A DNA stretch of 38,182 nt from Caldilineaceae bacterium. Lineage in GTDB: Bacteria > Chloroflexota > Anaerolineae > Caldilineales > Caldilineaceae. The translations under genes were made by a program, and so were the position numbers. Of this stretch, positions 1 through 8,756 are shown in pieces (positions within the stretch are counted from its first letter, which is position 1; every line of letters starts with the position of its first letter). Below the pieces are notes generated by a model, which was not told the origin of the DNA, made no database searches, and worked only from the letters and a program-made list of their open reading frames with translations. The DNA lies in contig JAPPKT010000151.1 of the NCBI GenBank assembly GCA_028819675.1, forward strand, positions 1 through 38,182, given 5' to 3'.

Positions 1-382
1 CCCTTAGCAGCAACGCCCAACGCATATCTGAACTCTCCTAAAGAGGGAAGACGACGATATCGCATTGAAATCATAATACAGCATCTGCAAATAGAGCGCA
101 ATGCCAGTTTTCTCTATCCGAAAGTAAGTACACTTAACTTACGCTCTTCAAATGGGCGAAAACAGTCCCTCCGCTAGCCAAACTCGTTATTGCATGACTG
201 CTCTGTCAGGGTCAGTTCCCTGGCCTGAAAGTTGCCATTGAAGTTGCCTCTCTCCCCGGAAGTCGGCTCGCACAGGGCGTTGGGCGGGCTGCAGCAGTCC
301 CGCTTTTCCAGATGCGATGGGCTGATTCAGATGAGAATTGATTTAGTTGCAGTCTCGATCCGATTGCCCTTCTCGGTTTAGA
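1..382. other. Left edge, no gene recognised
   Basis: I see no convincing coding frame, RNA gene or repeat in these 382 bases. The stretch lies just beyond the stop codon of the leftward glycosyltransferase gene and would be its 3' flank. A gene further left may be cut off by the window edge, but nothing here supports one. Confidence 0.6.
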
Positions 383-1519
383 TCACTGCTCCTGTAACGA
401 TTGATACAACGCCAGGACTTCGCGAGCGTTGTTGTGGGCGGAGAATCGCTGGCTGTAACTTCGTGCCGCGCACCCCATCTCCCGCCTCAAACGTGCGTCC
501 TGCGCAATCTTCATTATGCGAAGTCCGAAGCTGAGATCGTTATTCTCTGTCAAGAAACCGGTCTCTTCGTCGACGATCATTTCGGCCACGCCGGGAGAGT
601 CTATACCAACGGCCGGAAGACCTGCGGCCGCGGCCTCAATGAAGGTCAGCGGATGCACCTCACTTACGCTGGCGGAAACGAAGAAGTCGGCAACGGCGAG
701 GACGCCGGCGATGCGTTCATATGAAATTGGCCCCGTAAACGTGACCCGCCCCTCCATCCCCAGGTCACGTGCAAGCTGACGACACTCGTCAAGGCTGGGC
801 CCTCCCCCGACAAGCAACAGGTGGAGGTTGGGGATCTCTTCCTTCAGTGCGGCGAAGATACCCAGGAGGCGGTCTACGGCTTTTTCCTGGCTGATACGCC
901 CAACGAAAACGCCCACGACGGCATTCTCCGGGATCCTGAACTCGTTCCGCGTCGCCTCTTGTTGGGGACTTTGAAACTGGCCCAGTTCAATGCCGTTGGG
1001 AATGACGGCGACGCGCCCTTGGATGCCCCATGTCTGCATGACCGCGGCCGCACTCTGGCTCGGGGCGATAATCGCGCTGCATCGCTGGCTGAATCGCTGG
1101 AAAAACGCGTGCAAGGCTGTATCAGAGATCGTTTCCGGCACCAGAGGAAGATGCTGCTGTACGTACAGGTCGTATCGGGTATGGCTCGTAAAGACCAGGG
1201 GAACGTCGTAGCGCCGCGAAAAATTGAGTCCGAAGCTGCCGCTGATAAATGGATGGTGAACGTGAATCACGTCCATCAGCTTCAGAATGTCACGGCAACG
1301 CGAGTCTACCCGAACCGTCAAGTGATAACCCGTGTCGGCGATTGGAATGCTGGGGAGGCGAATGACGTTACTTTCGTCCACAGTCTTTTTGTCCTGCTCC
1401 GGAACAAAAAGATAGACCTGCTCTCCCCAGCGGTCGAAGTGCTCCTTGAGCAGTCCCACGTGATTTACGACACCGTTAATATAGGGCTTGTATATGTCGC
1501 TAAAGAGGGCGATTCGCAT
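383..1519 (-). CDS. Glycosyltransferase family 4 (GT-B fold)
   Basis: Retaining GT4-type glycosyltransferase of about 378 residues, the usual length for the family. The N-terminus MRIALFSDIYKPYINGVV is typical of GT-B lipid or cell-surface sugar transferases, in the style of 1,2-diacylglycerol 3-glucosyltransferase. An HVHHPF motif lies near residue 90. The nucleotide-sugar domain has VIPNGIE, then VFVGRISQEKAVDRLL, and the EX7E motif EVHPLTFIE that binds the sugar-nucleotide diphosphate. The enzyme is cytosolic or membrane-peripheral. Start choice: the ATG at 1519 matches family N-termini. An in-frame ATG at 1534 has an AAGGAG directly against it, too close for normal use, while the same box is 15 nt from 1519, so the start is uncertain. 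The acceptor cannot be deduced. The upstream gene on the same strand (DUF3054) is almost 300 bp away, so no operon is clear. Confidence 0.9.
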   Translation of the reverse strand: MRIALFSDIYKPYINGVVNHVGLLKEHFDRWGEQVYLFVPEQDKKTVDESNVIRLPSIPIADTGYHLTVRVDSRCRDILKLMDVIHVHHPFISGSFGLNFSRRYDVPLVFTSHTRYDLYVQQHLPLVPETISDTALHAFFQRFSQRCSAIIAPSQSAAAVMQTWGIQGRVAVIPNGIELGQFQSPQQEATRNEFRIPENAVVGVFVGRISQEKAVDRLLGIFAALKEEIPNLHLLLVGGGPSLDECRQLARDLGMEGRVTFTGPISYERIAGVLAVADFFVSASVSEVHPLTFIEAAAAGLPAVGIDSPGVAEMIVDEETGFLTENNDLSFGLRIMKIAQDARLRREMGCAARSYSQRFSAHNNAREVLALYQSLQEQ

Positions 1520-1808
1520 GAGGTTTCTGCCCATCTCCTTTCGATTAAACGGGCGCCCACCGTGCGGCGGCGGGCGGATCTCAGGATCCGGCGGTCTCCT
1601 TCACAGGCTCAGAATTAACAGAAGTCTCGCGCCGAGATCTTTTCCTTTCTACCACTTCAAATTACGCTGCAGAAAGGGGATGGTTGCAAAATGATCTGAA
1701 TCAGAGTACGGAGGCAGTCTCCTGAAAGGTATCCGGTTTTCCTGACACCGGGATTGGGCAGAACACGGGCCGATGCTTCCTCGTTGCTGCATTTTACTCT
1801 TCCCGACG

Positions 1809-2243
1809 TCAGCCACTTTCCTTACCCCTCAACATCGTAACCCAGAAATAGAGCAGGCGTAGCCCAACCAGCACCAGTGTGGTCAGCCCGACGGCTGCCA
1901 GGACAAAAACCCAGTCGACCCCATCACCAAACACTGTGGCCCGCAAGGCGAACCCAATGGCGTTTCCGACGAGGACAGCCATAACCGAGTTCAGGGCAAA
2001 TCTACGCAGAGCGATACCGCCTGAGCGAGGGTATGCCCCGAAGAGGAGGGCCGCGGCAAACCATCCTACCAGAAATGGGGTGATGATGCGTGGCGCATTG
2101 GACAGCCAGTCTGCGGGTCCTCCCGAGCTGTGCATGATACGGCCGCCGATGGCGAAGACCAGATATGAGAGCAGGTCAGTGGCTACCAGAACTCGCCATG
2201 ACAGAGCGCTGACACTCACCTCACTCTTGGCAAAAACGGTCAT
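1809..2243 (-). CDS. DUF3054 family membrane protein
   Basis: A 144-residue protein with four predicted membrane helices: about residues 22-40 (DLLSYLVFAIGGRIMH), 52-72 (ITPFLVGWFAAALLFGAYP), 85-108 and 113-135. It matches the plan of DUF3054 proteins, which have an F-x-x-x-GR motif after helix 1 and a P-F-x-x-GW motif at helix 2. The family's function is unknown. The gene diverges from the threonine synthase gene; the 170-200 bp between them hold two inverted repeats. The C-terminus is short and charged (RGKESG). No partner gene is evident. Confidence 0.8.
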   Translation of the reverse strand: MTVFAKSEVSVSALSWRVLVATDLLSYLVFAIGGRIMHSSGGPADWLSNAPRIITPFLVGWFAAALLFGAYPRSGGIALRRFALNSVMAVLVGNAIGFALRATVFGDGVDWVFVLAAVGLTTLVLVGLRLLYFWVTMLRGKESG

Positions 2244-2293
2244 TATCGGACCTACCCTCCCAAATTGGCCTGACTAGGTCGCTCCGGATCTCA

Positions 2294-2355
2294 GACTTCA
2301 TCTCTCGGTGAAGTCCGATTCAGCCGGGGTGCATACGCCATTTCGTGTATGCACC
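2294..2355. repeat. Two small inverted repeats in a divergent intergenic region
   Basis: GACTTCA at 2294-2300 pairs with TGAAGTC at 2309-2315. GGTGCATAC at 2328-2336 pairs with GTATGCACC at 2347-2355. Both are perfect dyads between the divergent DUF3054 and threonine synthase genes. They could be operators or leader hairpins. No T-box or other known riboswitch core is visible. Confidence 0.4.
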
Positions 2356-2440
2356 GGAGTATCGACTTGCTAAACGCCACCATCCCTCCTACTATACCAT
2401 ACCGAAATAGAGTTTGAGCCATATTCAAGGAAATGGGCCA

Positions 2441-3793
2441 ATGCTATCTCCCCAATTGGAGACGTTTCTAACAGGATTGCAGTGCCTTCGCTGCGGTCGT
2501 ACTTTTTCGCCCGGTTCGGTCGACTATGTCTGCTCGTGCCGTCCCAACCGGGGCAGCGACCTGGGCCATCTGGACGCCGTATACGACTATGAGGCAATTG
2601 ATGCTATGCGAAATGGTCGAGCAGGTCTACCTCAAGGCGGCCGTGCCAATCCCTTTTCTTCCCTGTCCCCCTCCTCCGCCCGCACGATAGAACGCTGGTG
2701 GCCTTTGCTTCCCGTAAAGCCGGATTCTCTACCACCGCTTCCGGTGGGAGACACGCCCCTGCTACGCGCAGATCGCCTTGCCGAAACACTGGGTCTACGG
2801 ACTCTTTTCGTGAAAGACGACGGCCGAAACCCATCCGGCTCTTTCAAGGACAGAGCATCGGCCGTCGCGGTCGCACGCGCCCGCGAGACGGGGCGTGAGG
2901 TTGTCGCTACCGCCAGTACCGGCAATGCCGCTGCCGCGCTGGCCGCGATGAGCGCGGCAGCCGCGCATGCCAGCGTCATCTTTGTTCCGCGTACTGCGCC
3001 GCAGGCCAAGATCGCCCAGCTCCTCGTCTATGGCAGCCGTGTCCTTGCAGTCGACGGGACGTACGACGACGCCTTCGATCTGTGCGTGCGCGCTTGTGAC
3101 GAATTCGGCTGGTACAATCGCAACACGGGCTACAATCCTTATATGACCGAAGGTAAGAAGACGGTCAGCTTCGAGATCGCCGCGCAGCTGGCGGGGGCAG
3201 GCGGCATCGCCAGACAGGACAGCAAGCCGGGTAATCACGCTCTATTCATCGCGCCCGATTCCGTCTTTGTCTCTGTCGGAGACGGGTCAATCATTGGAGG
3301 GGTCTTCAAGGGCTTTTGGGAATTGCGGACTCTTGGATGGATCGAAAGCGTCCCGCGTATATTTGGTGTTCAGTCCTCAGCCAGTGCCGCAATTCACAAC
3401 GCCTGGCGCGAGGGGCTGGAGGTGCCGCAGCCGGTCATAGCCGAGACTGCAGCAGACTCGATCAGCGTCAACGCACCGCGCGACGCGACCAAGGCTTTGC
3501 GGGCGGTTCGCGAAAGCGGCGGCGCCTTTTTGCTTGTCGAAGACGAGGCAATTCTGCAGGCAATACTGCCACTGGCCCGCCTGGGGGGCGTCTTTGCTGA
3601 ACCGGCCGGCGCGACGGCTTTCGCGGGGCTCCAGCTGGCTCAGAGCAGAGGCGTGTTGGAACCAGAGGAAACGGTCGTCGTTATCAGTACAGGCAGCGGC
3701 CTGAAGGACGTGCCCGCGGCCATGCGAATTGCAGGTGAACCTACGGTCATACCACCGACTTTGGATGCCGTAGCAGAGAAGATGAAGTTTTGA
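2441..3793 (+). CDS. thrC: Threonine synthase (PLP fold type II)
   Basis: Converts O-phospho-L-homoserine to L-threonine, the last step of threonine synthesis in the cytosol. The 450-residue protein opens with a short zinc-ribbon-like segment (C15-x2-C18 and C31-x-C33), as in many bacterial and archaeal ThrC proteins. The PLP lysine is K136 in PSGSFKDRAS, the phosphate-binding loop is ASTGNAAAALA, and a C-terminal STGSGLKD motif completes the fold. The ATG at 2441 is preferred because AAGGA lies 9 nt upstream; an in-frame TTG at 2414 lacks a good site. The next genes rightward on this strand are an ABC exporter pair and another fold-II PLP enzyme, about 95 bp or more away. A related threonine/serine deaminase activity cannot be excluded from sequence alone, but the N-terminal ribbon favours ThrC. 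Confidence 0.88.
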   Translation: MLSPQLETFLTGLQCLRCGRTFSPGSVDYVCSCRPNRGSDLGHLDAVYDYEAIDAMRNGRAGLPQGGRANPFSSLSPSSARTIERWWPLLPVKPDSLPPLPVGDTPLLRADRLAETLGLRTLFVKDDGRNPSGSFKDRASAVAVARARETGREVVATASTGNAAAALAAMSAAAAHASVIFVPRTAPQAKIAQLLVYGSRVLAVDGTYDDAFDLCVRACDEFGWYNRNTGYNPYMTEGKKTVSFEIAAQLAGAGGIARQDSKPGNHALFIAPDSVFVSVGDGSIIGGVFKGFWELRTLGWIESVPRIFGVQSSASAAIHNAWREGLEVPQPVIAETAADSISVNAPRDATKALRAVRESGGAFLLVEDEAILQAILPLARLGGVFAEPAGATAFAGLQLAQSRGVLEPEETVVVISTGSGLKDVPAAMRIAGEPTVIPPTLDAVAEKMKF

Positions 3794-3887
3794 GACTGTT
3801 CTCGCGTGGTCTTCTATGTGAGGAAGACGGCCAAGGTCTTGTTGCCTGCTCCCGTTTCAGTCTTGTTTTTCCACCTTCGCCCATACT

Positions 3888-4802
3888 ATGACGGACAGGT
3901 CTTCCAGCGTCTTTTCGGTCTCTTCACTCACGAAACTCTACCCGGGTACGAACACACCAGCCAATGACGGCATCAGCTTCAATGTCGTCGAGGGCGAGAT
4001 ATTCGGACTGTTGGGCGACAACGGCGCGGGCAAGAGTACACTTGTCAAACAGATGGTAAACCTCTTGCAGCCCACAAGAGGAACGGTCAGACTCTACGGC
4101 CGGCCTGTGCAAGAGGATCCCCTCCACGTACCCAGGCACGTAGGATACATGCCGCAGGCCGCTCGCGCACTCAATTCCCTCACCGTCAGTGAGGCACTGT
4201 ACTTCACATCCCACCTCCGCGGCTGTAATCGTCGGGAAGCAAGCCGCGAACGTGAAAGACTCTTGCAGTTGTGGGACCTGCATGCCATACGAACCGCACA
4301 GTGTTCGCGTCTATCGGGCGGTCAGCAGCGCTTGCTGCAACTTGCCGCGGCCATGGCAGGGCAGCCGCCGATTCTTATTTTGGATGAACCGACCAACGAA
4401 CTGGCCCCGCAAAGACGCAGGCATGTCTGGCAGACTTTGCGCGCCGAAAACAGGGAAAAAGGTACGACGATCATTTTCATAACCCACGACGCGATTGAGG
4501 CCGAGAAGATAATTCAACAGGTGGGCATCCTGCATAAAGGGCGGCTGGTGGCACTGGGCAAACCCTCGACTTTGAAGAAAAGGCTAAGCAGGGAGCTTCG
4601 CCTGGAACTGCGCTTCCAGCCAGAGTCGCCTCCGAACCTTCCCATTGGTTTGCGGCCGCAGAAACTGGCAAAAGGTCACTGGTTAGTCCGGCTTGACCAG
4701 GATCAGGTCGATGCCACTTTGTCTGCTATAGACCTCGCTCGGATCGACGACTTCCAACTCAGCTCAGCCACGTTGGAAGACCTTTACCTGCACTACACCT
4801 GA
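3888..4802 (+). CDS. ABC transporter ATP-binding protein (ABC-2 exporter type)
   Basis: Cytosolic ATPase of 304 residues that powers the permease encoded next to it. Walker A is GDNGAGKST, the ABC signature is LSGGQQRLL, Walker B is PILILDEPTNE, and the switch histidine is in IIFITHD. About 80 residues follow the nucleotide-binding domain (HKGRLVALGKPSTLKKRLSR onward), the usual tail of DrrA/NodI-like exporter ATPases. The stop codon TGA shares a base with the ATG of the permease gene (TGATG), so translation is probably coupled. No ribosome-binding site is evident before the ATG at 3888, so the start may be leaderless or misplaced. The substrate is unknown; drugs, lipids and polysaccharides are all possible for this family. 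Confidence 0.92.
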   Translation: MTDRSSSVFSVSSLTKLYPGTNTPANDGISFNVVEGEIFGLLGDNGAGKSTLVKQMVNLLQPTRGTVRLYGRPVQEDPLHVPRHVGYMPQAARALNSLTVSEALYFTSHLRGCNRREASRERERLLQLWDLHAIRTAQCSRLSGGQQRLLQLAAAMAGQPPILILDEPTNELAPQRRRHVWQTLRAENREKGTTIIFITHDAIEAEKIIQQVGILHKGRLVALGKPSTLKKRLSRELRLELRFQPESPPNLPIGLRPQKLAKGHWLVRLDQDQVDATLSAIDLARIDDFQLSSATLEDLYLHYT

Positions 4803-5560
4803 TGAAAACAAGACTTCCCCTACCACTGCATTTGCAGTTTTGGGACCTGTTTCTCATTGAGTTGAGCAACTGGCGGTGGGGTTGGAGAAACCTTGCCTTG
4901 ACGGGTACGGTCCTGCCAATGTTTGGGATCCTGCTGCTCGGCTCTTTCGCTCGCGAGTTGGGCGCCTCCGCTCTCTCCTTCGTCCTGGTTGGCAATCTGG
5001 TGATGGCCCTGCTCTTTGAACACATGGGAAAGCTGATCAGTCATTTTGCTTACCTGAAAACGGCAGGCAGTCTGGATTATTTCGCCACCTTGCCGATTCG
5101 TAAGGCCGTTCTGATACTTGCGACGTCTTCCGCCTTCTTTATCCTGTTCCTGCCGTCGCTGTTCGTTGTACTGCTCGGAGGAGCCTGGATACTGGAGCTG
5201 GAGCTACATTTACATCAGCTGGCTTTTGTGGTCATACCGCTTTGCGCCCTTCCCCTTGCAGGCATTGGCGCGCTAATAGGGGTCAGTTTTCGGACACCGG
5301 AGGAAGCCTCAGCCGTTGGACGGTTGCTGACGATTCTGATGTTGACGATCGGACCTGTACTGATACCGCCGGAACGCCTGCCTGACTGGCTGGTCTGGAT
5401 CGGTTTCCTGAGCCCGGCGACATATGCCGCCTCTGCATTGCGCCAAGTTATCTTGGGTCCCCTCTCTTTTCGTCTCCTGCTAGACACCACTGTATTGTCC
5501 GGGTGCATTCTCATCAGCTTTTGGATGGTCGATCGAAAAATGGACTGGCGCGGGAATTGA
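4802..5560 (+). CDS. ABC-2 type transporter permease
   Basis: Inner-membrane partner of the preceding ATPase. The 252-residue protein has about six hydrophobic segments: near residues 28-50 (LALTGTVLPMFGILLLGSFA), 58-75, 100-125 (VLILATSSAFFILFLPSLFVV), 138-160, 170-190 and a last helix at 228-243. This fits the DrrB/NodJ ABC-2 membrane domain. Its ATG overlaps the ATPase stop by one base, so the two make a two-gene transcription unit. Residues around 198-212 (ERLPDWLVWIGFLSPATYA) match the amphipathic stretch common before the last helices of ABC-2 permeases. The export direction is inferred from the family. Confidence 0.88.
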   Translation: MKTRLPLPLHLQFWDLFLIELSNWRWGWRNLALTGTVLPMFGILLLGSFARELGASALSFVLVGNLVMALLFEHMGKLISHFAYLKTAGSLDYFATLPIRKAVLILATSSAFFILFLPSLFVVLLGGAWILELELHLHQLAFVVIPLCALPLAGIGALIGVSFRTPEEASAVGRLLTILMLTIGPVLIPPERLPDWLVWIGFLSPATYAASALRQVILGPLSFRLLLDTTVLSGCILISFWMVDRKMDWRGN

Positions 5561-5664
5561 AGTTGTGTGAGCTAAGCGAATACTTCGATGGGCCATTTCC
5601 CGAAATTCAAATCACTTAATGATAATACGCTGTCCATCTTGCTCAGCCTCTTCAGGTTCGCCAT

Positions 5665-5678
5665 AGATACGCGTATCT
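5665..5678. promoter_or_regulatory. 14-bp perfect palindrome upstream of a PLP enzyme gene
   Basis: AGATACGCGTATCT is a perfect two-fold palindrome about 77 bases before the GTG start at 5755. Its size suits a dimeric repressor site. No promoter boxes around it are convincing and no regulator gene lies next to it, so this is a candidate only. Confidence 0.3.
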
Positions 5679-5754
5679 GTTACGATTTGGATACTGTTTG
5701 CACGGCTTAAGACGGAGTTGTCGCGCCAAAGTCTGAACCAGGAGAGATTTCGCA

Positions 5755-7137
5755 GTGACCCGACAAATCGTACCAGGCCCAACTTACGCAGAAATGCGCG
5801 ACCCGACTCGGCTCCCAACCAGTGTTCGGGAAAACGCGCATTTGGCCCTGTCGACAGACGAACTTGCCCCGCTCAACCTCTTTAACATCAATTGGAAGAA
5901 CACCGGTACAGACGTAGAGCACATCATTCTGCCCAAGGAGCTGACCGGCGTCCAGGCCAATATCATCGTACTCAGTGGGCGCAACTTTCCCAGCGGCTCT
6001 ATGAAGGTGGGCCCCGCCTATACGACGCTGGCCGAAGCCGAGGCGCTAGACGGCTTGAGGCCGGGGGACCGCAGGATCATTGGCCCCAGTACAGGAAATT
6101 TCGGCATCGGGACGGCCTACGTAAGCGCGTTGAAGGGTTACCAGGCTGTCGTCGTTATGCCGGACACGATGAGCCAGGAGCGGTACGAGCGCATCCGCAA
6201 GTACGGCGGCGAACTGGATCTAACACCGGGGACCGAATCGGACGTCATTCTGACCCTGGAGCGCACACATAGCGAATACGTCAGTAAGCCGGAGCAGTAC
6301 GTCGTGCTCGCGCAGTTCGAGCTGATGCCCAACTACCGCTTTCATCGCCACGTTACCGGGGATGCTGTCGAAAGAGCCGCTGCCGGGGTCGGCAACGGCC
6401 AGGTTGCAGCGTTCGTCAGCGCGCCCGGCAGCGCCGGCACTTTGGCAGCAGGAGACCATGTCAAGTCACTCTACCCCGATGCCCGTATCGTGGCGCTTGA
6501 ACCGCGCCAGTGCTCGACTCTTTTCGACGGCGGCCAGGGCCAGCACCGGATCGAGGGCATCGGCGACAAGATGGTTACGCTGATTCACAACGTCTACAAC
6601 ACCGATCTCCTCATGCTCGTCAACGACGAGGAGACTGTTCAGGGGATGGAGGTAGCCGAGTCAGGAACGGACGCTCTGGTTGACCGTCTCGGGTTGGAGG
6701 GCCGGGAAGCGGAGGCGTTGCGGGGCAAGTTTGGCCCGAGTTGCATCTGCAACATCGTCGGCGCGATCAAGACCGCCAAGTTCCTCGGCCTGGGCGCGCA
6801 GGACAACGTCGTCACCATCGCCACCGATAGCTACGACCGCTATCCGTCGGTAAGCGCCGACCTTTACGAGCGCCATGGCGGCAGGCCGGATGTTGATACG
6901 CTGGAGGCCTGGGCCAAGGCTGTATTCCTGGGCGCGTCAGTTGGCGAGATTCTAGACCTCAGCCGGCCCGGCCAACACGACCGCCTCCAGAGCATGAAAC
7001 GCGAACTGTGGACCCGTTTCGGCTATAGCCATGACCTGATCGAGGGCATGGCCAGCCAGATTTTCTGGGATGAGGAGTACGCTAAGATCGAGGAGATCGA
7101 CCCCGCCATCGAGGAGATCCGCGGATCGTTGACGTAG
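5755..7137 (+). CDS. Cysteine synthase-like PLP-dependent enzyme (fold type II)
   Basis: A 460-residue fold-II PLP enzyme. Residues 1-60 form an N-terminal extension. The probable Schiff-base lysine is K84 in FPSGSMKVGPAY, where SMK stands in place of the usual SFKDR or SVKDR. The asparagine loop STGNFGIGTAYVSALKG follows near residue 112. The phosphate-binding loop SAPGSAGTLAAG leads into IVALEP, and HRIEGIGDK resembles the HKIQGIG motif of cysteine synthase and cystathionine beta-synthase. The GTG start has AGGAGA nine bases upstream. The true substrate is unclear: the changed lysine motif and the long ends (C-terminal ~100 residues beyond CysK size) suggest a subfamily with a different amino-acid substrate. 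A 9-bp hairpin follows the gene. Confidence 0.75.
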   Translation: MTRQIVPGPTYAEMRDPTRLPTSVRENAHLALSTDELAPLNLFNINWKNTGTDVEHIILPKELTGVQANIIVLSGRNFPSGSMKVGPAYTTLAEAEALDGLRPGDRRIIGPSTGNFGIGTAYVSALKGYQAVVVMPDTMSQERYERIRKYGGELDLTPGTESDVILTLERTHSEYVSKPEQYVVLAQFELMPNYRFHRHVTGDAVERAAAGVGNGQVAAFVSAPGSAGTLAAGDHVKSLYPDARIVALEPRQCSTLFDGGQGQHRIEGIGDKMVTLIHNVYNTDLLMLVNDEETVQGMEVAESGTDALVDRLGLEGREAEALRGKFGPSCICNIVGAIKTAKFLGLGAQDNVVTIATDSYDRYPSVSADLYERHGGRPDVDTLEAWAKAVFLGASVGEILDLSRPGQHDRLQSMKRELWTRFGYSHDLIEGMASQIFWDEEYAKIEEIDPAIEEIRGSLT

Positions 7138-7148
7138 GCGGTTTGAAT

Positions 7149-7169
7149 CCAAAGAGGCGGCCTCTTTGG
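7149..7169. terminator. Hairpin between convergent genes
   Basis: CCAAAGAGG at 7149-7157 pairs perfectly with CCTCTTTGG at 7161-7169 across a three-base loop. It sits between the rightward PLP enzyme gene and the leftward xseA gene. There is no long T run on either side, so it may be a weak or factor-assisted terminator serving one or both directions. Confidence 0.5.
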
Positions 7170-7242
7170 GCTTCTGGCAGCATGTGGCACAGCGCCGCAA
7201 GCGGTTAAGCTCCTGCTGGCTGAATTCGGGGCAGATGTCTTC

Positions 7243-8556
7243 TCAGTCGCTTTCACGCACCACAGGGTAGGCTCCGCCTGCAGAGCGGACCTGCAATCGC
7301 TCTCCTATGGACGTCTGCTGGGGGGCACTGACTACCGCTCCGTCGCCCCGTTGCACAATACTGTAGCCGCGTGAAAGCACGGCTGAGGGATTCAGCCCTT
7401 CCAACCGTGCGGCGGCGGAGGAAAGCTGCTCCTTCCTGCGGCGCAGCTCTACGGACAGAACGCGCCGAAGTCGATCGTCGGCTTCATCCAGCCGCTGACG
7501 CGCGAGGTCAATCTGGCGCAGCGGCGCGCTGCGCAGCAGACGGCGCCGCAACTCGTCCAGCTGCGCCAACCTTTCAGAAACGGTTCCCATACTGTTTCGG
7601 AGCAACCATACCTCGGTCTGCCTCGCATCCTGAAGCAGCTCCCAGCGGTCTGGCGTCGCCGCCACCGCCGCCCCCGTCGGCGTCGGGGCACGCAAGTCGG
7701 CGACGAAATCAGCGATCGTGAAATCGGTTTCGTGGCCGATTCCAGTTACGACCGGCACCTGGCTTTGAGCAATGGCGTAGGCCACGACCTCGTCATTGAA
7801 AGCCCACAGATCTTCAATCGACCCGCCCCCGCGTACAAGTAGTATGGTATCCAGCAGGCCCTCGCCTTCTGCAACCATCTCAGACGGCGCATCGGAGGAA
7901 CCACGAACGTTGTCAGCAAACAGCAGGGGCAGTGCGTCACGATCTTCTTCGATGAAGGCGCGGCCAGACGTTGCCGCTTCCACGAAACTGTTTGCAGCCT
8001 CTAACGCCGCCTCGATCTGCCTGGGGGCCTCTGTCCCCTGGACCTGCGTGGGAAAAAGCACCGCCTCAGCCAGAGGCCAGCGCTGGCCGAGGACGCGCAG
8101 GACATCCTGAAATGCGGCCGCGCTCTGGCTCGTGACAATGCCTAAGCGCCGCGGTCTTGCGGTAACCGGTCGTTTGCGCGCCGCCTCGAAGAGCCCTTCG
8201 GCGGCAAGCCTTTCTTTGAGAGCCTCAAATTGGGCATACAGTTGCCCCCGGCCAGCAGGCCGTATCTCGTCCGCGTAGAACTGGTACTGACCGCGCTCGG
8301 GGTAGACGGTCACGTGCCCGTGCGCCAGAATCTGGTCGCCCTCAATTGGGAGCCAGGTGTGCCGGTGTGCGTTTCCCCGCCACATCACGGAGTTGATGAC
8401 CGCGCCGCTGTCCTTCATGCTGAAGTAGATGTGCCCACTGGCCGCCCTGGTCCAGCGGCTGACCTCGGCCAGGACCCAGACGTCCTGGAGCAACTCATCT
8501 TGCTCAAACAGCGAGGTGACGTGCGAAGTCAGCTGCGTAATTGTAAGTGGGTTCAT
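7243..8556 (-). CDS. xseA: Exodeoxyribonuclease VII large subunit
   Basis: Catalytic subunit of the bidirectional single-strand exonuclease XseAB, cytosolic. The N-terminal OB-fold (about residues 1-100) begins with LTITQLTSHVTSLFEQDELL and contains SGHIYFSMKD. The catalytic domain has GIVTSQSAAAFQDVL, VRGGGSIEDLWAFNDE and GIGHETDFTIADFVAD followed by RAPTPTGAA, all family hallmarks. The tail has LNPSAVLSRGYSIV. About 44 extra residues (SFVEAATSGRAF to VAEGEGL) lie between the QIEAALEAAN and LLVRGGGS segments where E. coli XseA has a short link. The ATG at 8556 is chosen for family alignment; an in-frame GTG at 8574 is possible. No xseB is adjacent; it must be elsewhere if the enzyme is complete. 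Confidence 0.93.
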   Translation of the reverse strand: MNPLTITQLTSHVTSLFEQDELLQDVWVLAEVSRWTRAASGHIYFSMKDSGAVINSVMWRGNAHRHTWLPIEGDQILAHGHVTVYPERGQYQFYADEIRPAGRGQLYAQFEALKERLAAEGLFEAARKRPVTARPRRLGIVTSQSAAAFQDVLRVLGQRWPLAEAVLFPTQVQGTEAPRQIEAALEAANSFVEAATSGRAFIEEDRDALPLLFADNVRGSSDAPSEMVAEGEGLLDTILLVRGGGSIEDLWAFNDEVVAYAIAQSQVPVVTGIGHETDFTIADFVADLRAPTPTGAAVAATPDRWELLQDARQTEVWLLRNSMGTVSERLAQLDELRRRLLRSAPLRQIDLARQRLDEADDRLRRVLSVELRRRKEQLSSAAARLEGLNPSAVLSRGYSIVQRGDGAVVSAPQQTSIGERLQVRSAGGAYPVVRESD

Positions 8557-8629
8557 AGCCTGGGATTTTATCACGTAGACCGTCCGATCTCACAGGATTC
8601 TGTGATTCCAAGTGTAATCGCTTCATTTG

Positions 8630-8664
8630 TTTATATTGACAAACATCAATATAAAGAGTAGAGT
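8630..8664 (+). promoter_or_regulatory. ars promoter with overlapping ArsR-type operator
   Basis: TTTATATTGA at 8630-8639 and TCAATATAAA at 8646-8655 form a perfect 10-bp dyad with a 6-bp spacer, the shape of ArsR/SmtB operators. TTGACA (8636-8641, full -35 match) and TAGAGT (8659-8664, 4 of 6 for a -10) are 17 bp apart, so the dyad covers the -35 box and spacer. The bound repressor would block polymerase. The region also separates the ars genes from the divergent xseA gene. Confidence 0.8.
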
Positions 8665-8756
8665 GCCTTGCATGGACGCAATTTCCGGGACATTATCTCG
8701 CCTACGTTGTGCGGATGTATAGTTGCGTCATCTTTGGTCATGATGGAGCGAACACG

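Noticed and set aside
821..1618. 265-codon open frame on the plus strand
   Set aside because: Fully antisense to the GT4 gene, whose motifs are unmistakable; high GC makes such shadow frames common.
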